From: Lachnospiraceae bacterium | GTDB lineage: Bacteria; Bacillota; Clostridia; Lachnospirales; Lachnospiraceae | Reading direction: 5' to 3' | Assembly: GCA_017469275.1 (NCBI GenBank) | Contig: JAFUGT010000052.1 | Coordinates: 1 to 40,581 of the forward strand | DNA: 40,581 bases | In this document: piece by piece, positions 25,701 to 34,713 of the stretch | How positions within the stretch are numbered: the first letter of the stretch is position 1 | Layout of the letters: the number at the start of each line of letters is the position of its first letter | Position numbers and translations under genes: made by a program | Notes under the pieces: generated by a model | What the model was told of the DNA's origin: nothing | What the model saw: only the letters and a program-made list of their open reading frames with translations | The model's database searches: none

Positions 25701-28700
25701 ATGGTGGGAGACGTTACTTTCGCTTTTGCAATAACAAATGATGTAATATCCTCACCTGCCGGATAGTCCTCTGTCTCCGCAACACTTGCCTTCACATACC
25801 AGGTTCCGGCATCTGTCGGAACAGCGTCAGAATACTCTCCATTCTCTGATGATGAATATGTATATGTAGCGGTATCTGCACCGAAATCGGCTGTTGATGT
25901 CGGTGTCTTTGCTGCTTCTCCAAATGTCCAGCCTTCAATACTTACTGTTACGATATTGGCATCCTTAGGAACAATCTTAAATGTCAGCGTCTTTGCCGCA
26001 GCTTCGCTATCCGTCCATTTATAATTTGTCGTATCTTTAAGAGTCAGCACAACGTCATAACTGCCTACCTTCGTTCCACCGTTATTAGTCGTAACAGTAT
26101 ATAAATCACTTGCCTCTACATCCGCCGTCTGAGCTTCGCCTGTATAATGCTTATCCGTGATAGTTGGTGCGGTCACTTCCGCTTTGGTGATTGTAAATGA
26201 GGTCTTAGCCTCACCAGCCGGATAGTTTTCCGTTTCAGGAATACTTGCCTTCACATACCAGGTTCCGGCATCCGTCGGAGCATCGGCTGAATATTCTCCA
26301 TTCTCTGATGATGAATATGTATATGTGGCTGTATCTGCGCCGAAATCGGCTGTTGATGTCGGTGTCTTTGCATCTTTGCCATATGTCCAGCCTGCGATAC
26401 TTACTGTTACGTTATTCGCAGTCGCAGCAATTATATTGAATTTCAGCGTCTTTGCCGCATCCTCGCTATCCGTCCATTTATAATTTACTGCATCCTTAAG
26501 TGTAAGTACAACATCATAATCTCCGACATCTGTTCCGCCGGCATTAGTTGTAACGGTATACAAATTGCTCGTCTCAACATCCGCTGTCTGAGCTTCGCCT
26601 GTATAATGCTTATCCGTGATAGTTGGTGCGGTCACTTCCGCTTTGGTGATTGTAAAGTCAGCCGTTGCTTCACCACCAAGATAGTTATCCGTCTCAGCAA
26701 CCACAGCTTTAACAGTATATTCACCTGCATTCGAAGGAACCGTTCCAGTAAAATCTGTTGTATCTTTCTTTGCATATGTGTATGCCACTTCGCCATTACC
26801 GGTGTTACCGTTTACACTCGGTATACTTGCAGTTTCCCCATATGTCCAGTCTGAAATACTGACAGTTGGCGTAATTGAGGTCTTCTGAGCGTAGGTATAT
26901 GTGTAGGTGGTATCCTCCCAAATCGTTGTACTTGAGTCCGGCACTATGTCCCAGCTACCTTCTATGAAGTCTGCATCGGGCTTATCTCCTACGGGTGGAA
27001 TATCGCTGCTTGAAAGAGCTGAAGTACCGACTTCCAGATTGACAGTTTTTGGAGCTTTTGTGCCATCTCCCCAAGAACCATTTTCTACTTTAAATGTTAT
27101 TGTCCTTTCCTTATTAGGTTCAGTTATAAATTTCCCTTTTTCTAAAGTAATATTGTAGTTATCTCTGTTAATGTAATTGTTTTCACCAGCTTTGATTACC
27201 GCAGTATCCGCACCGAGCCACACCTCTTTAGTCATTGAATCATAATAACGTGTTACCGACTCGAGCGTGTGCCCCTCACACAGACCTGTCACGGTCACAG
27301 ACTCCATCCCAACTTGCTCACTGCTCGGCGGTATATAGTTAACATCTTCCGCCTTGATGGTGAGATCTTTTTTTGCTATGGTGACAGGCACATTTTTTTT
27401 ATCGATTTCCGAATCATCATCACCCACAACCTTATACCATACATAATAGGTGCCGGAGTCAATTCCGGTAGGGATGGATGAGTCATAAGCCTGAGGTTCG
27501 ACATTTTCGTTTCCAAGTGCGTACTGTATGGAACCACTCTCGACTTCACCTGCGCTCACAAGCTGCTGTGCAGCCCCGGTGTAGATCAGATTATTTATAG
27601 CCGCAGGAATTGTCTTTATAATTGACGCTCTATTTATAGTGATCTCCTGTAAATCGGATGCAAGTACTGTACCGTCCGGTTTCGTGCGGAAATAGTAAGT
27701 CCCCGCATCAAGCTCTATATCTCCCGAACCGACATCCGTCCATGTGGAATTATCACTGCTTTGCTGATATCCGTCAGATGGAATTGTGACCTTACCCTTT
27801 CCGCCGACAGAGGTAGGATCTACTGACGTAAGCGTCGGTGTAGTACCTTTTGTGACACTTATGCCCTGAGTCTGGTTTCCCTCTATGTCATCAGAGGGAT
27901 TAGTTATTGTGCTGCTCGGTTTAAATACTTTTATACCATTTTCAGAGGATATGCCTGTATCAATATCGACACTGTTTTTACCATCCTCAATTGTAACCCA
28001 GCTACTACCTTTATCCAGACTGTATTGCATTCCACCTTCCACATTTGAAAGTATACCACTGTCTGAACCGGTAGCTGTGAAGGATGCATCGGGCTTTGTT
28101 GAATCTGAATCATTAGCATTAACAGTAACATTAAAACAGTCCCCTGAATAATTATAAATCGCCTGACCACTTCCCGTCTTAGTGCCAAATATATATATAT
28201 ATCGTGTATTTGTGGGTGTATTTATTTCGTTACTTTTCGCCCTGTCACTGTACATACTAAAACAACTATCAGTAGTAGGGTATGGAAGCCAACTTGGATA
28301 ATTTTCATTTTCAGCATCCACTTCCACAGTCTCGCCGACTTTTAATGTCAGACCACCGGTTTTTATGTCAGACAGTTTAACTTCTGTAACATCGTCTTTC
28401 GGTGTGATTATCCCTTCATTTTTATCAAACGAGATTTTATCCAAGTTTAGCTTGACTATCGGGTTTACCGTATATTCCAAACCTATCATTTCACTACTAG
28501 ATTTCTCTACTACTTCACCCTCACTAATAAAAACACACGTATCTTCTTCCGGTTTTAGCCAAAATTTTACATTAGTCTTATTCCATACTTCTTTCACCGA
28601 AGCATCGACATTTTCTGCTTCGGATTTACTCATCAGGCATACGCCATCAGTAATTCCACCAGCCACAACATCATCAATAGTATCTATTCCAGCATAATTA

Positions 28701-30136
28701 CACTTCTCTTCAAAATCACTTTTAAAATTTGCAACTACATCACCAATTTCTTCATTAAAATCATCACCATGGTAGCTTGCAAAATAATCCTCTGTCCCAT
28801 AATACCATAGAGTTGCAGTAGTATCATCACAAGATATCAGATACCAATCTCTCCCCCCCGCAAACGTGACCATTTTCGAGAAATCGCCAATCCAATTATT
28901 ATAATCATCCGTCACCACAATCTCATATACCACTCCATCAATAGTGACCTTCATCCACTCTGTTGTGGAAAAAGCCTTGTTGGCGGTTACCATCCATTCC
29001 CCATCTTTCTTCTTTGCAGAGAAGAGACTTTCATCACTTACTTCTACTTCTGAAACCTCTCCTGTAAGTCCGACTTTCTCCAATATATCCGAAAGTGCCA
29101 CAGTAGTGTCACCCTTCATCACATACTGCTTCTCATCATAGGTGAATTCCACAGTATACAAAGAGAATCCGCCTGTAGAAGCTGTTACTTTATCATCATG
29201 TTCCGCAGAGTCTAACATTTCAGCAGAAAGTTTCTTCCCCTTGCCTGTAATATGGTATATGTCGGCAGCAAGATTGTCATTGCCTACTTCTTCTGTTTCA
29301 AAACTCACCTTTACCTTCTTATCATCAGCAGGCTGTATCTCGTTACCGTCTTTATCAACTATCTTGATATCAAATGTATAAGCTGCTGCAACATTTACTC
29401 CATCCTCACGAATCTTATCTATCGCCTTATCCACATTCTTACCGTCAGCCTTCGATACCTTACGAATGCTTAACGTCACTCCTTTGGGGAATACGTCCTT
29501 ATCAGCAGAAACCGTAATCTTTACACCATCAACCGACTTTGTCTCTGAAAATGCAGGCATCTTCTCATCTTTGTCTTCATCATCTTTCTTATCAGACTTC
29601 TCATCCTTAGTCTCGGCCTTATCGTCATCCTTTTCAGATTGAGCCTTACCTTCATCATTGGTAACGGCAGTCTCCGTTGTTGAAGCCTCACTATCATTTA
29701 TCACTTCTGTAGACGAAGCTTCAGTGTTATCCGTAACAGCCTCGGTTGAAGCCTCCTTATTATCTGCTGCCTTCTCTGTAGCTGTAGTCTCCTCTGTTTT
29801 TTCAGAAGCAGATGTGTCAGCCTGTATCTGCGTCGAATCGGAAGCGTCTTCCTCTTTATCAATCTTTGTCTTAGTTTCTGTTGTAGCTTTATTCTCACTC
29901 TTTGCCTGTGCGTCTGATGCAGCTTTATTCTCATTCTTTGCCTGTGCATCAGTAGCTCCCTGATTAGTGGCAGACTTATCCCCTTTATCATCATTAGATG
30001 GCTGTATATTAGCATTCCCAAGGCTTGCGGGCATATTATTCCTTCTGACATCAGCAGTGACAGAAAGCGGACATAAGTTGAACAACATAGCCACTACAAC
30101 AAATAACGCCATAACCTTTCTCATTCTCTTCATCAT
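22796..30136 (-). CDS. Giant secreted repeat protein with MBG/Ig-like domains
   Basis: The 2446-residue protein starts at the ATG at 30134-30136, seven bases after AGGAGG; frames from earlier ATGs begin inside or before that site. A signal peptide (MMKRMRKVMALFVVVAMLFN, then LCPLSVTA) is followed by an Asp/Glu/Lys/Ala/Thr-rich low-complexity region (about 30-185). A beta domain (about 190-420) of a type common in Lachnospiraceae surface proteins comes next, then further sandwich domains. Five MBG-like repeats of 153 residues (about 1085-1775) are followed by further MBG-type domains with KDATITYGDKP and KTYNGKKQSV signatures (about 1775-2200) and a C-terminal beta domain with an Ig-like end (LRITMDAGKDSFTLEIPIGD). 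No enzyme motif, LPxTG or SLH is seen. It probably forms a surface stalk or adhesin. Confidence 0.85.
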   Translation of the reverse strand: MMKRMRKVMALFVVVAMLFNLCPLSVTADVRRNNMPASLGNANIQPSNDDKGDKSATNQGATDAQAKNENKAASDAQAKSENKATTETKTKIDKEEDASDSTQIQADTSASEKTEETTATEKAADNKEASTEAVTDNTEASSTEVINDSEASTTETAVTNDEGKAQSEKDDDKAETKDEKSDKKDDEDKDEKMPAFSETKSVDGVKITVSADKDVFPKGVTLSIRKVSKADGKNVDKAIDKIREDGVNVAAAYTFDIKIVDKDGNEIQPADDKKVKVSFETEEVGNDNLAADIYHITGKGKKLSAEMLDSAEHDDKVTASTGGFSLYTVEFTYDEKQYVMKGDTTVALSDILEKVGLTGEVSEVEVSDESLFSAKKKDGEWMVTANKAFSTTEWMKVTIDGVVYEIVVTDDYNNWIGDFSKMVTFAGGRDWYLISCDDTTATLWYYGTEDYFASYHGDDFNEEIGDVVANFKSDFEEKCNYAGIDTIDDVVAGGITDGVCLMSKSEAENVDASVKEVWNKTNVKFWLKPEEDTCVFISEGEVVEKSSSEMIGLEYTVNPIVKLNLDKISFDKNEGIITPKDDVTEVKLSDIKTGGLTLKVGETVEVDAENENYPSWLPYPTTDSCFSMYSDRAKSNEINTPTNTRYIYIFGTKTGSGQAIYNYSGDCFNVTVNANDSDSTKPDASFTATGSDSGILSNVEGGMQYSLDKGSSWVTIEDGKNSVDIDTGISSENGIKVFKPSSTITNPSDDIEGNQTQGISVTKGTTPTLTSVDPTSVGGKGKVTIPSDGYQQSSDNSTWTDVGSGDIELDAGTYYFRTKPDGTVLASDLQEITINRASIIKTIPAAINNLIYTGAAQQLVSAGEVESGSIQYALGNENVEPQAYDSSIPTGIDSGTYYVWYKVVGDDDSEIDKKNVPVTIAKKDLTIKAEDVNYIPPSSEQVGMESVTVTGLCEGHTLESVTRYYDSMTKEVWLGADTAVIKAGENNYINRDNYNITLEKGKFITEPNKERTITFKVENGSWGDGTKAPKTVNLEVGTSALSSSDIPPVGDKPDADFIEGSWDIVPDSSTTIWEDTTYTYTYAQKTSITPTVSISDWTYGETASIPSVNGNTGNGEVAYTYAKKDTTDFTGTVPSNAGEYTVKAVVAETDNYLGGEATADFTITKAEVTAPTITDKHYTGEAQTADVETSNLYTVTTNAGGTDVGDYDVVLTLKDAVNYKWTDSEDAAKTLKFNIIAATANNVTVSIAGWTYGKDAKTPTSTADFGADTATYTYSSSENGEYSADAPTDAGTWYVKASIPETENYPAGEAKTSFTITKAEVTAPTITDKHYTGEAQTADVEASDLYTVTTNNGGTKVGSYDVVLTLKDTTNYKWTDSEAAAKTLTFKIVPKDANIVTVSIEGWTFGEAAKTPTSTADFGADTATYTYSSSENGEYSDAVPTDAGTWYVKASVAETEDYPAGEDITSFVIAKAKVTSPTIANKNYTGDKQTADVETSDLYTVTTNNGGTDVGSYDVVLTLKDAVNYKWTDSEEAAKTLTFKIVTATANNVTVDIEGWTYGEAAKTPTATADFGADTATYTYSSSENGEYSADAPADAGTWYVKASIPATDNYPAGEVKTSFVISKAEVTTPAITEKHYTGKAQTADVEASDLYTVTTNNGGTDVGSYDVVLTLKDAVNYKWTDSEDAAKTLTFKIVPEDANIVTVNIDGWTYGEEAKAPKVTADFGADTATYTYSSSENGEYSDTVPTDAGTWYVKANIAATDDYSAGEAKNSFVIEPAAITIMADDKSTIYNEELAELTYTIGGGYVEDDDLGITLSTTATKESEPGDYPITVSWKENPNYDATLEDGQYTITKGGVSITVSGYSGKYDGKAHGITVKELEGESGELIGIFDGDSPEATVYYSTKELGKDNYKDDGSKELLTFTDAGKYTVYYYVQCKGYTIDPISGSKTVEITKVPLKVTAKDATITYGDKPDNDGVEYSGFVNDETKKVLKGTLSYNIDYEQYGDVGSSYSITPKGVTAKNYDITFVSGKLKVNPKKLTFTWDDADKTYNGKKQSVTAKAKTINDDVLTLTYSDNEKKNAGKYTAKITGVEGQKAANYKLSDDESTASCEWEIAKKKMSVTAKDVSVEYDEKEHGIEVKVTDPKSDYTITYGKEKGEYDSRKSPTITKEGSLTVYFKVEADNYITYTGSAKVTVKEKKEGTSSSSVEVKEGTPSVSVNGLDEEAKALQEGESADVNVTMSVEQVAEGSEGGDGITAIRNIAEGRMLTFFDIKVIKDVDSVKTVMDTTTNILEICIPYYHISEEGLAAYRYHGSSATRLTESDSRQDGTYRVDKITKKVYIYTNQFSIYAIGYTVKSSVNEEGDTVYDISGNIRYEDIDGMANLILYRNGEECKRGIAPFTGGVGTYQFEELKEGNYSLRITMDAGKDSFTLEIPIGDVSKQVVE
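24812..26877 (-). repeat. 459-bp tandem repeat array (4 close units plus 1 diverged)
   Basis: The string ccattctctg recurs at 24921, 25380, 25839 and 26298, exactly 459 bases apart. Each unit encodes 153 residues: WTYG..AKTPTSTADFGADTA, YTYSSSENGEYS, DAGTWYVKA, then HYTG.AQTADVE, YTVTTN.GGT.VG.YDVVLT and NYKWTDSE. Neighbouring units are near identical. The first unit in protein order (front half about 26640-26877) is clearly diverged. Confidence 0.9.
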
Positions 30137-30302
30137 AGCCATTCCTCCTAAAATACTCATATACAACCCACTGTAAAATCTACAAAGCGGTATAAGACCA
30201 TCTACTCTAAAAATATATCGACAAAATTATTTGAAATGATAATATTTTACAGCCTGTTACAAATAATTAACATCTGTAATCACGTATTTATATAGGTATT
30301 TA

Positions 30303-30332
30303 ATTATATCACGAATTTTAACGTTAACACAA
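30303..30332 (-). promoter_or_regulatory. Probable promoter of the giant repeat-protein gene
   Basis: On the minus strand TTGTGT (30327-30332), an 18-base spacer and consensus TATAAT (30303-30308). The leader to the start codon is about 160 bases. A ten-base palindrome TTAACGTTAA (30318-30327) lies in the spacer. Besides this and the opposite promoter at 30413, I see nothing coding in the 30137-30495 gap. Confidence 0.5.
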
Positions 30333-30412
30333 GTATTTTTGACAAAATAAGCGCTAAAGAATAACCATTATTCATGGTAAAGGTACGGGTTAATTACTGT
30401 GATCAAAAAAAC

Positions 30413-30441
30413 TTGTAAACCTTCCGCAGTTTATATATAAT
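30413..30441 (+). promoter_or_regulatory. SigA-type promoter for the beta-lactamase-like gene
   Basis: TTGTAA (30413-30418), a 17-base spacer and consensus TATAAT (30436-30441) lie 55 bases before the GTG start at 30496. Confidence 0.7.
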
Positions 30442-30495
30442 AGCAATAGTTTCCGTAATCAACTATCACTCGCTATATACTTGGAGGACAATATA

Positions 30496-31644
30496 GTGAA
30501 GAACGACAGTACCAATGATGTCAAAGAACAAATCGAAAATACTGCTTATCCTAATCTGAGTAAAGCTAACAACACTAAGATAATTGTAATCGGTTCTCTC
30601 GCCGCAATTATTCTTATTTTCATACTTTCGATTCTTTTTCCCTCTAACAATGATAATGAAGCAACGGACGAATCATCTGCTAAAGAAGTGACAACGGAAA
30701 ACACAACAGAAAAGCAGGTAGATACGGGCTGGCATACCATAGACGGTGAATTACGATATGTAAGAAATGATGGAAAAATAGCGAAAAGTCAATGGGTAGA
30801 CGGGCACTTCGTTGGCGCATCAGGTGCAATGTACACCTCGACAGTCACGCCTGATGGCAAATATGTCGATTACAACGGTGTCATCGATGAATCAATGGGT
30901 ATAACCGGAAGTAAACAGGGAATGTGGGAGCTTCAACGGCAGCTTAAGGAAATGCTTAACGGATATTCGGGAACCTGGTCCTTATATATCAAGGATCTTT
31001 CCCACAATGAATACATCTCCATCAACAATGTTCAACATTTTTCCGCAAGTATGATAAAGCTTTTTTGTGCAGCGGCAGCATATGATTTGATAGACAAAGG
31101 AACTCTTGAAGAAACACCTCAGATTGACAGTCTTATGCAGCAAATGATATCTGTAAGCGACAATGATGCATTTAACCTTATGGTCATGAATTGCGGTGAG
31201 ACTTACAGTCATGTTGCCGGGCGTGAAGTCATTCAGAAGTATATTGATAAGGAAGGTTATAAGGATACCACCATTGCCACAATACTTGTTCCCACAAAAT
31301 ATAAGGCGCCCTCATCTCCCGGAAGAAATTATACTACGGTGGAAGACTGTGGGCTCATGATGGAAAAGATATACAAAGGCAAATGCGTTAACGAAAAATA
31401 CTCGAAGGCATTTCTTAATCTCCTGCTTAATCAGGAGCATGTGAACAAAATTCCAGCCGGACTTCCGGAAGGAACAAAATGTGCCAATAAAACAGGCGAC
31501 ACCGATGAAATTCAACACGATGCCGCCATTGTGTACTCTCCGGGTGGAGATTATATTATCGCTGTTATGAGCAGCAATTGCGGTGCCGCCATAACCAATA
31601 TTCAAGCTATCTCAAAACTTGTATACGAATACTTCAATCCATAA
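30496..31644 (+). CDS. Membrane-anchored class A beta-lactamase-like serine hydrolase
   Basis: The 382-residue protein starts with GTG at 30496, eight bases after GGAGG; a TTG further upstream lies in that site. A cytoplasmic N-terminus (1-27) is followed by one membrane helix (about 29-48, IIVIGSLAAIILIFILSILF). A Thr/Glu linker and a segment resembling cell-wall-binding repeats (GWHTIDGELRYVRNDGKIAK) come next. The catalytic domain (about 140-382) has SxxK (SASMIKLF), SDN (SVSDNDAF) and KTG (NKTGDTDE), which are the three motifs of class A beta-lactamases and of related wall peptidases (Beta-lactamase2 group). True drug resistance cannot be inferred; such anchored enzymes more often act on peptidoglycan peptides. 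It has its own promoter, divergent from the giant surface gene. Confidence 0.85.
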   Translation: MKNDSTNDVKEQIENTAYPNLSKANNTKIIVIGSLAAIILIFILSILFPSNNDNEATDESSAKEVTTENTTEKQVDTGWHTIDGELRYVRNDGKIAKSQWVDGHFVGASGAMYTSTVTPDGKYVDYNGVIDESMGITGSKQGMWELQRQLKEMLNGYSGTWSLYIKDLSHNEYISINNVQHFSASMIKLFCAAAAYDLIDKGTLEETPQIDSLMQQMISVSDNDAFNLMVMNCGETYSHVAGREVIQKYIDKEGYKDTTIATILVPTKYKAPSSPGRNYTTVEDCGLMMEKIYKGKCVNEKYSKAFLNLLLNQEHVNKIPAGLPEGTKCANKTGDTDEIQHDAAIVYSPGGDYIIAVMSSNCGAAITNIQAISKLVYEYFNP

Positions 31645-31726
31645 TCAATTGCCTTGTGCTGTGTGCCTGCAACGGAACTGTATAATATGCGCAAGACAAA
31701 ACAAAGAAAAGAAGTTCCGTAATAGT

Positions 31727-32983
31727 CTATTTTAATGTAAGTTTTGTCTTCTTAACCGCCTTCTTAGCTCTTGATTTGGTAATCAGCTTCCGTATCTTTG
31801 CTTTATACTTCTTATTACCGGAAAGCTTAACCGTAAGCTTCTTGGAATTAGAATCAAATGCATTCTTACCTATAGTCTTTAACTTCTTGGACTTTATTGT
31901 TATTGTCTTAAGCTTGGTGGAGTTATAGAATGCCTTCTTATCAATCTTAGTAATATCCGCATTGATAACTACAGTCTGGAGCTTCTTCTTATTCGCAAGA
32001 GCGCTTGCTCCGATTTCCTGAACAGGATAACTCTTTCCCAGTATCTTAACAGATTTCTTAATTGTTACCTTCTTGGTATTCTTAACACTTGTAACAACAA
32101 GATATGCTTTCTTTCCTTTGTAGACAACCTTATATCCGACAAGCTCTTTTGAAGATACCGGAGTCACAAATCCGTCTTCAAGTATAGCCTTATCAATTGC
32201 CTCCTTGGGGATTTCAAGAACCATCGAGGCATCATTAGCGTCCGGATATGTTATATCCGCATCAACAATAAGTCCTTCTCTGGTCTCCGCATGAACCCAT
32301 CTGCCCGTAGCCTTTTCAATGTAATAATATACATTTATAAGCTCCGGTTCTTCCGGCTCAGCATCCTCATCATCCTCATCATCTTCATCCTCGGCATCAT
32401 CCTCGTCTTCTTCCCCATCTTCATATTCATTGTCATCAACTATTATAACCGGAACAACTGCAAGATACCGATAACACTCAACATCCTTAATCTCACCTGT
32501 ATGCGCATTGGAAACCGGAATCGTCTCTTCACCTTCGTAAGTATAAGTTGCTCCTGTAACTATATCCGTCTCTACACCATTCTCCGACAACGTTTTTCCA
32601 AGTCCCTGAAGCTCTTCTGCTTCTGTAGGATACTTATACCACTGCTTATCCTCGTCCTGATAATAGGTAACTAATTCCTTTAAATCTGTGTATGACGGAT
32701 TCCATTCCCCTGTTTCCGAATCCTGATACAATATATTCTTCACACTGTGAGCTCTGTCAAGCTCCACTTTCTCGCTTAATAACAACTCTCCTTCACCGGT
32801 TACAGAGTACTCTACAAACACCAGACCACAGGCATTGAAACTGTCAAATGCATTCTTAAGTGTTGCTACTGCATCTGTCTGGTCTGCATAGACCTTGCCA
32901 CCCGGAATACAAAAAGCCACGAGCATAGCCAATGTCATTAATATCGCACCCGCTTTAAATGATAATCTGCTAATCTTCTTCAT
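31727..32983 (-). CDS. Secreted protein with N-terminal sensor-like domain, acidic linker and LRR_5 tail
   Basis: The 418-residue protein starts at MKKISRLSF, with AGGAGGAGG upstream; a 20-codon longer frame has no ribosome site. The signal peptide ends near VYA (about residue 33). Residues 35-215 (TLKNAFDSFNACGLVFVEYS, then DEDKQWYKYPTEAEEL) look like a LolA/LppX-like beta fold, but the similarity is weak. A run of Asp/Glu (about 185-220, with EDDAEDEDDEDDEDAE) is followed by a further beta region (to about 290). The C-terminus (about 310-400) has BspA-type leucine-rich repeats (VVINADITKIDKKAFYNSTK, then LKTITIKSKKLKTIGKNAFD). It ends in a basic tail (KKAVKKTKLTLK). No enzyme motif is seen. 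It is a surface-binding protein of unknown partner and appears monocistronic. Confidence 0.7.
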   Translation of the reverse strand: MKKISRLSFKAGAILMTLAMLVAFCIPGGKVYADQTDAVATLKNAFDSFNACGLVFVEYSVTGEGELLLSEKVELDRAHSVKNILYQDSETGEWNPSYTDLKELVTYYQDEDKQWYKYPTEAEELQGLGKTLSENGVETDIVTGATYTYEGEETIPVSNAHTGEIKDVECYRYLAVVPVIIVDDNEYEDGEEDEDDAEDEDDEDDEDAEPEEPELINVYYYIEKATGRWVHAETREGLIVDADITYPDANDASMVLEIPKEAIDKAILEDGFVTPVSSKELVGYKVVYKGKKAYLVVTSVKNTKKVTIKKSVKILGKSYPVQEIGASALANKKKLQTVVINADITKIDKKAFYNSTKLKTITIKSKKLKTIGKNAFDSNSKKLTVKLSGNKKYKAKIRKLITKSRAKKAVKKTKLTLK

Positions 32984-33116
32984 AATACCCCTCCTCCTAT
33001 GGATAATTATAATAATCAATTGCCCTGGTATTAAGCAATACAATTGAGTATTGATGCTATTATTGTACCATAGTTATATCTCTGACACAATCTAATAAAA
33101 CGTCAAACACATGACA

Positions 33117-33959
33117 TTATTTATTGACACCGATACACGCACCTATTATGAGACAAACTAGGAAAGCCACCCCATCTATTGCCACTATGGTTGAACCCAC
33201 CGGGGTTCCTGCCAGAATTGATATCAGTATTCCTAAAAATGTACAAAGCACTGACAACACAGCAGAGAAAACCGTGACCGACTTGAAGCTCTGAAAGAGT
33301 CTCATTGCCGATAAGGCGGGGAAGATAATAAGTGCGGATATAAGAAGTGAACCCACCAGATTCATAGCCAGAACTATAATAACCGCTATTGTCACTGCAA
33401 TAAGAAGATTATAGCCGTTAACATTAGTTCCCACAGCTTTCGCAAAACTCTCATCAAATGTAACCGCAAAAATCTTATTATAGAAAATAATAAATACCGC
33501 TACAATGATTATAGAAAATATTACACACATCCACACTTCGCCTATCGTCAGTGTAAGTATTGATGTAGAACCGAACAGGGTAGTACACACATCTCCTGAA
33601 AGATTACTTGAGGTTGAAAACAGATTCATAATAAGGTATCCCATTGCCAATGCCGTAACCGACAACATAGCAATGGCTGCATCACCCTTAACTCTCGCAT
33701 TTTGCCCGGTTCTTAGTAGCAAAATAGCACTTACTATGGTAATAGGCATTACCACAATCATACTGTTAGACACATTAAGCACAGAAGCAATAGCCAATGC
33801 TCCGAACGCTACATGTGATAATCCGTCTCCAATAAATGAAAATCGTTTCAGCACCAGTGTAACTCCAAGAAGCGAGGAGCATAGCGCAATCAAAACCCCC
33901 ACTATCAATGCATATCTTACAAATGGATATTGAAGATAAAACTGTATTTTTTCTATCAT
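33117..33959 (-). CDS. znuB: Zinc/manganese ABC transporter permease (ZnuB family)
   Basis: The 280-residue protein has eight to nine hydrophobic helices. It carries the ABC-3 family signature: FSFIGDGLSHVAFGALAI (about residues 40-57), then a central AVGTNVNGYNLL and NLVGSLLISALIIFPALSAM, where metal-permease ligands and the coupling loop occur. It forms the membrane channel for Zn(II) or Mn(II) import with the ATPase encoded just upstream. Its ATG directly follows the TAA of that gene (TAAATG), so they are coupled. The cognate binding protein is not in the window. The metal cannot be told from sequence alone; symbol by homology. Confidence 0.9.
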   Translation of the reverse strand: MIEKIQFYLQYPFVRYALIVGVLIALCSSLLGVTLVLKRFSFIGDGLSHVAFGALAIASVLNVSNSMIVVMPITIVSAILLLRTGQNARVKGDAAIAMLSVTALAMGYLIMNLFSTSSNLSGDVCTTLFGSTSILTLTIGEVWMCVIFSIIIVAVFIIFYNKIFAVTFDESFAKAVGTNVNGYNLLIAVTIAVIIVLAMNLVGSLLISALIIFPALSAMRLFQSFKSVTVFSAVLSVLCTFLGILISILAGTPVGSTIVAIDGVAFLVCLIIGACIGVNK

Positions 33960-34667
33960 TTATCTTTCACCACTACTTTCCAAATCAAATCGGCTTCCCG
34001 ATTCACTTTTAACATATTCATCCGCTGTACCAAAGAATATCTGATCTCCCACATGAAGAACATGTTTTGCATACTTAAATGCAACATGAATATCATGGGA
34101 AATCATAATGATTGCAACGCCTTCTTCATTAAGTCCCTTGATAAGCTCATATAGTTCCATCATTGCTCCGGGGTCTAATCCCGCCACAGGCTCATCCAAC
34201 AACAGCAACTTCTTCGTTGCACACAAGGCTCTTGCAAGCAAAACTCTCTGCTGCTGTCCTCCCGACAAATTACGATAGGATTTGTCAATATATTCTTCCA
34301 TTCCCATCCTTGCAATGTTTTCAAGCGCTAATTTCTTCTCCTCTGCCGTAAAAAAAGGACGCCGCCCGGCAAGGCCCTGACATCCCGACATAACCACCTC
34401 TCTGACAGATGCGGGAAAATCTCTCTGTACAACCGTCTGCTGGGGCAGATAACCTATCTCCTTTGCCGAAAAACCGTCACCGTATGTAATCTGTCCCGAT
34501 AATGCGGGTATTAGATGAAGCATAGTCTTCATCAAAGTAGACTTTCCGGCTCCATTTTCTCCGACAATTATGAGATAATCTCCTTCTTCAACAGAAAAAT
34601 TCAACGCCTGATTCAAAATAGGTGTGTTATAACCTATCATCAGTTCAGCGCAATTAATTAAAGACAT
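33960..34667 (-). CDS. znuC: Zinc/manganese ABC transporter ATP-binding protein (ZnuC family)
   Basis: The 235-residue ATPase has all ABC motifs: Walker A GENGAGKST (near residue 37), Q-loop LPQQTVVQRDFPASVREVVM (typical of the metal-importer subgroup), signature LSGGQQQR, Walker B LLLDEPVAGLD and the switch His in MISHDIHVAFKYAKHV. It energises the ZnuB-type permease next to it. AGGAGG precedes the ATG. Only 46 bases separate it from the EAL-protein gene upstream, so co-transcription is possible. I saw no clear Zur or MntR box in that gap. Confidence 0.92.
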   Translation of the reverse strand: MSLINCAELMIGYNTPILNQALNFSVEEGDYLIIVGENGAGKSTLMKTMLHLIPALSGQITYGDGFSAKEIGYLPQQTVVQRDFPASVREVVMSGCQGLAGRRPFFTAEEKKLALENIARMGMEEYIDKSYRNLSGGQQQRVLLARALCATKKLLLLDEPVAGLDPGAMMELYELIKGLNEEGVAIIMISHDIHVAFKYAKHVLHVGDQIFFGTADEYVKSESGSRFDLESSGER

Positions 34668-34713
34668 CTCTAACCTCCTGATATCTATGTTTATTCATTG
34701 TTAAGACATACAC

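Noticed and set aside
24812-26877. Regular repeats considered as a CRISPR array
   Set aside because: The period is 459 bases, the units are coding and continuous, and there are no unique spacers of CRISPR size.
28186-28202. Short TA dinucleotide run
   Set aside because: It is coding sequence within the giant gene (Tyr/Ile codons) and too short to be informative.
31672-31720. Inverted repeat ACGGAACT/AGTTCCGT between convergent genes as a terminator
   Set aside because: The loop is over 30 bases, the stem is only eight pairs and there is no clear T-run. It may be chance.
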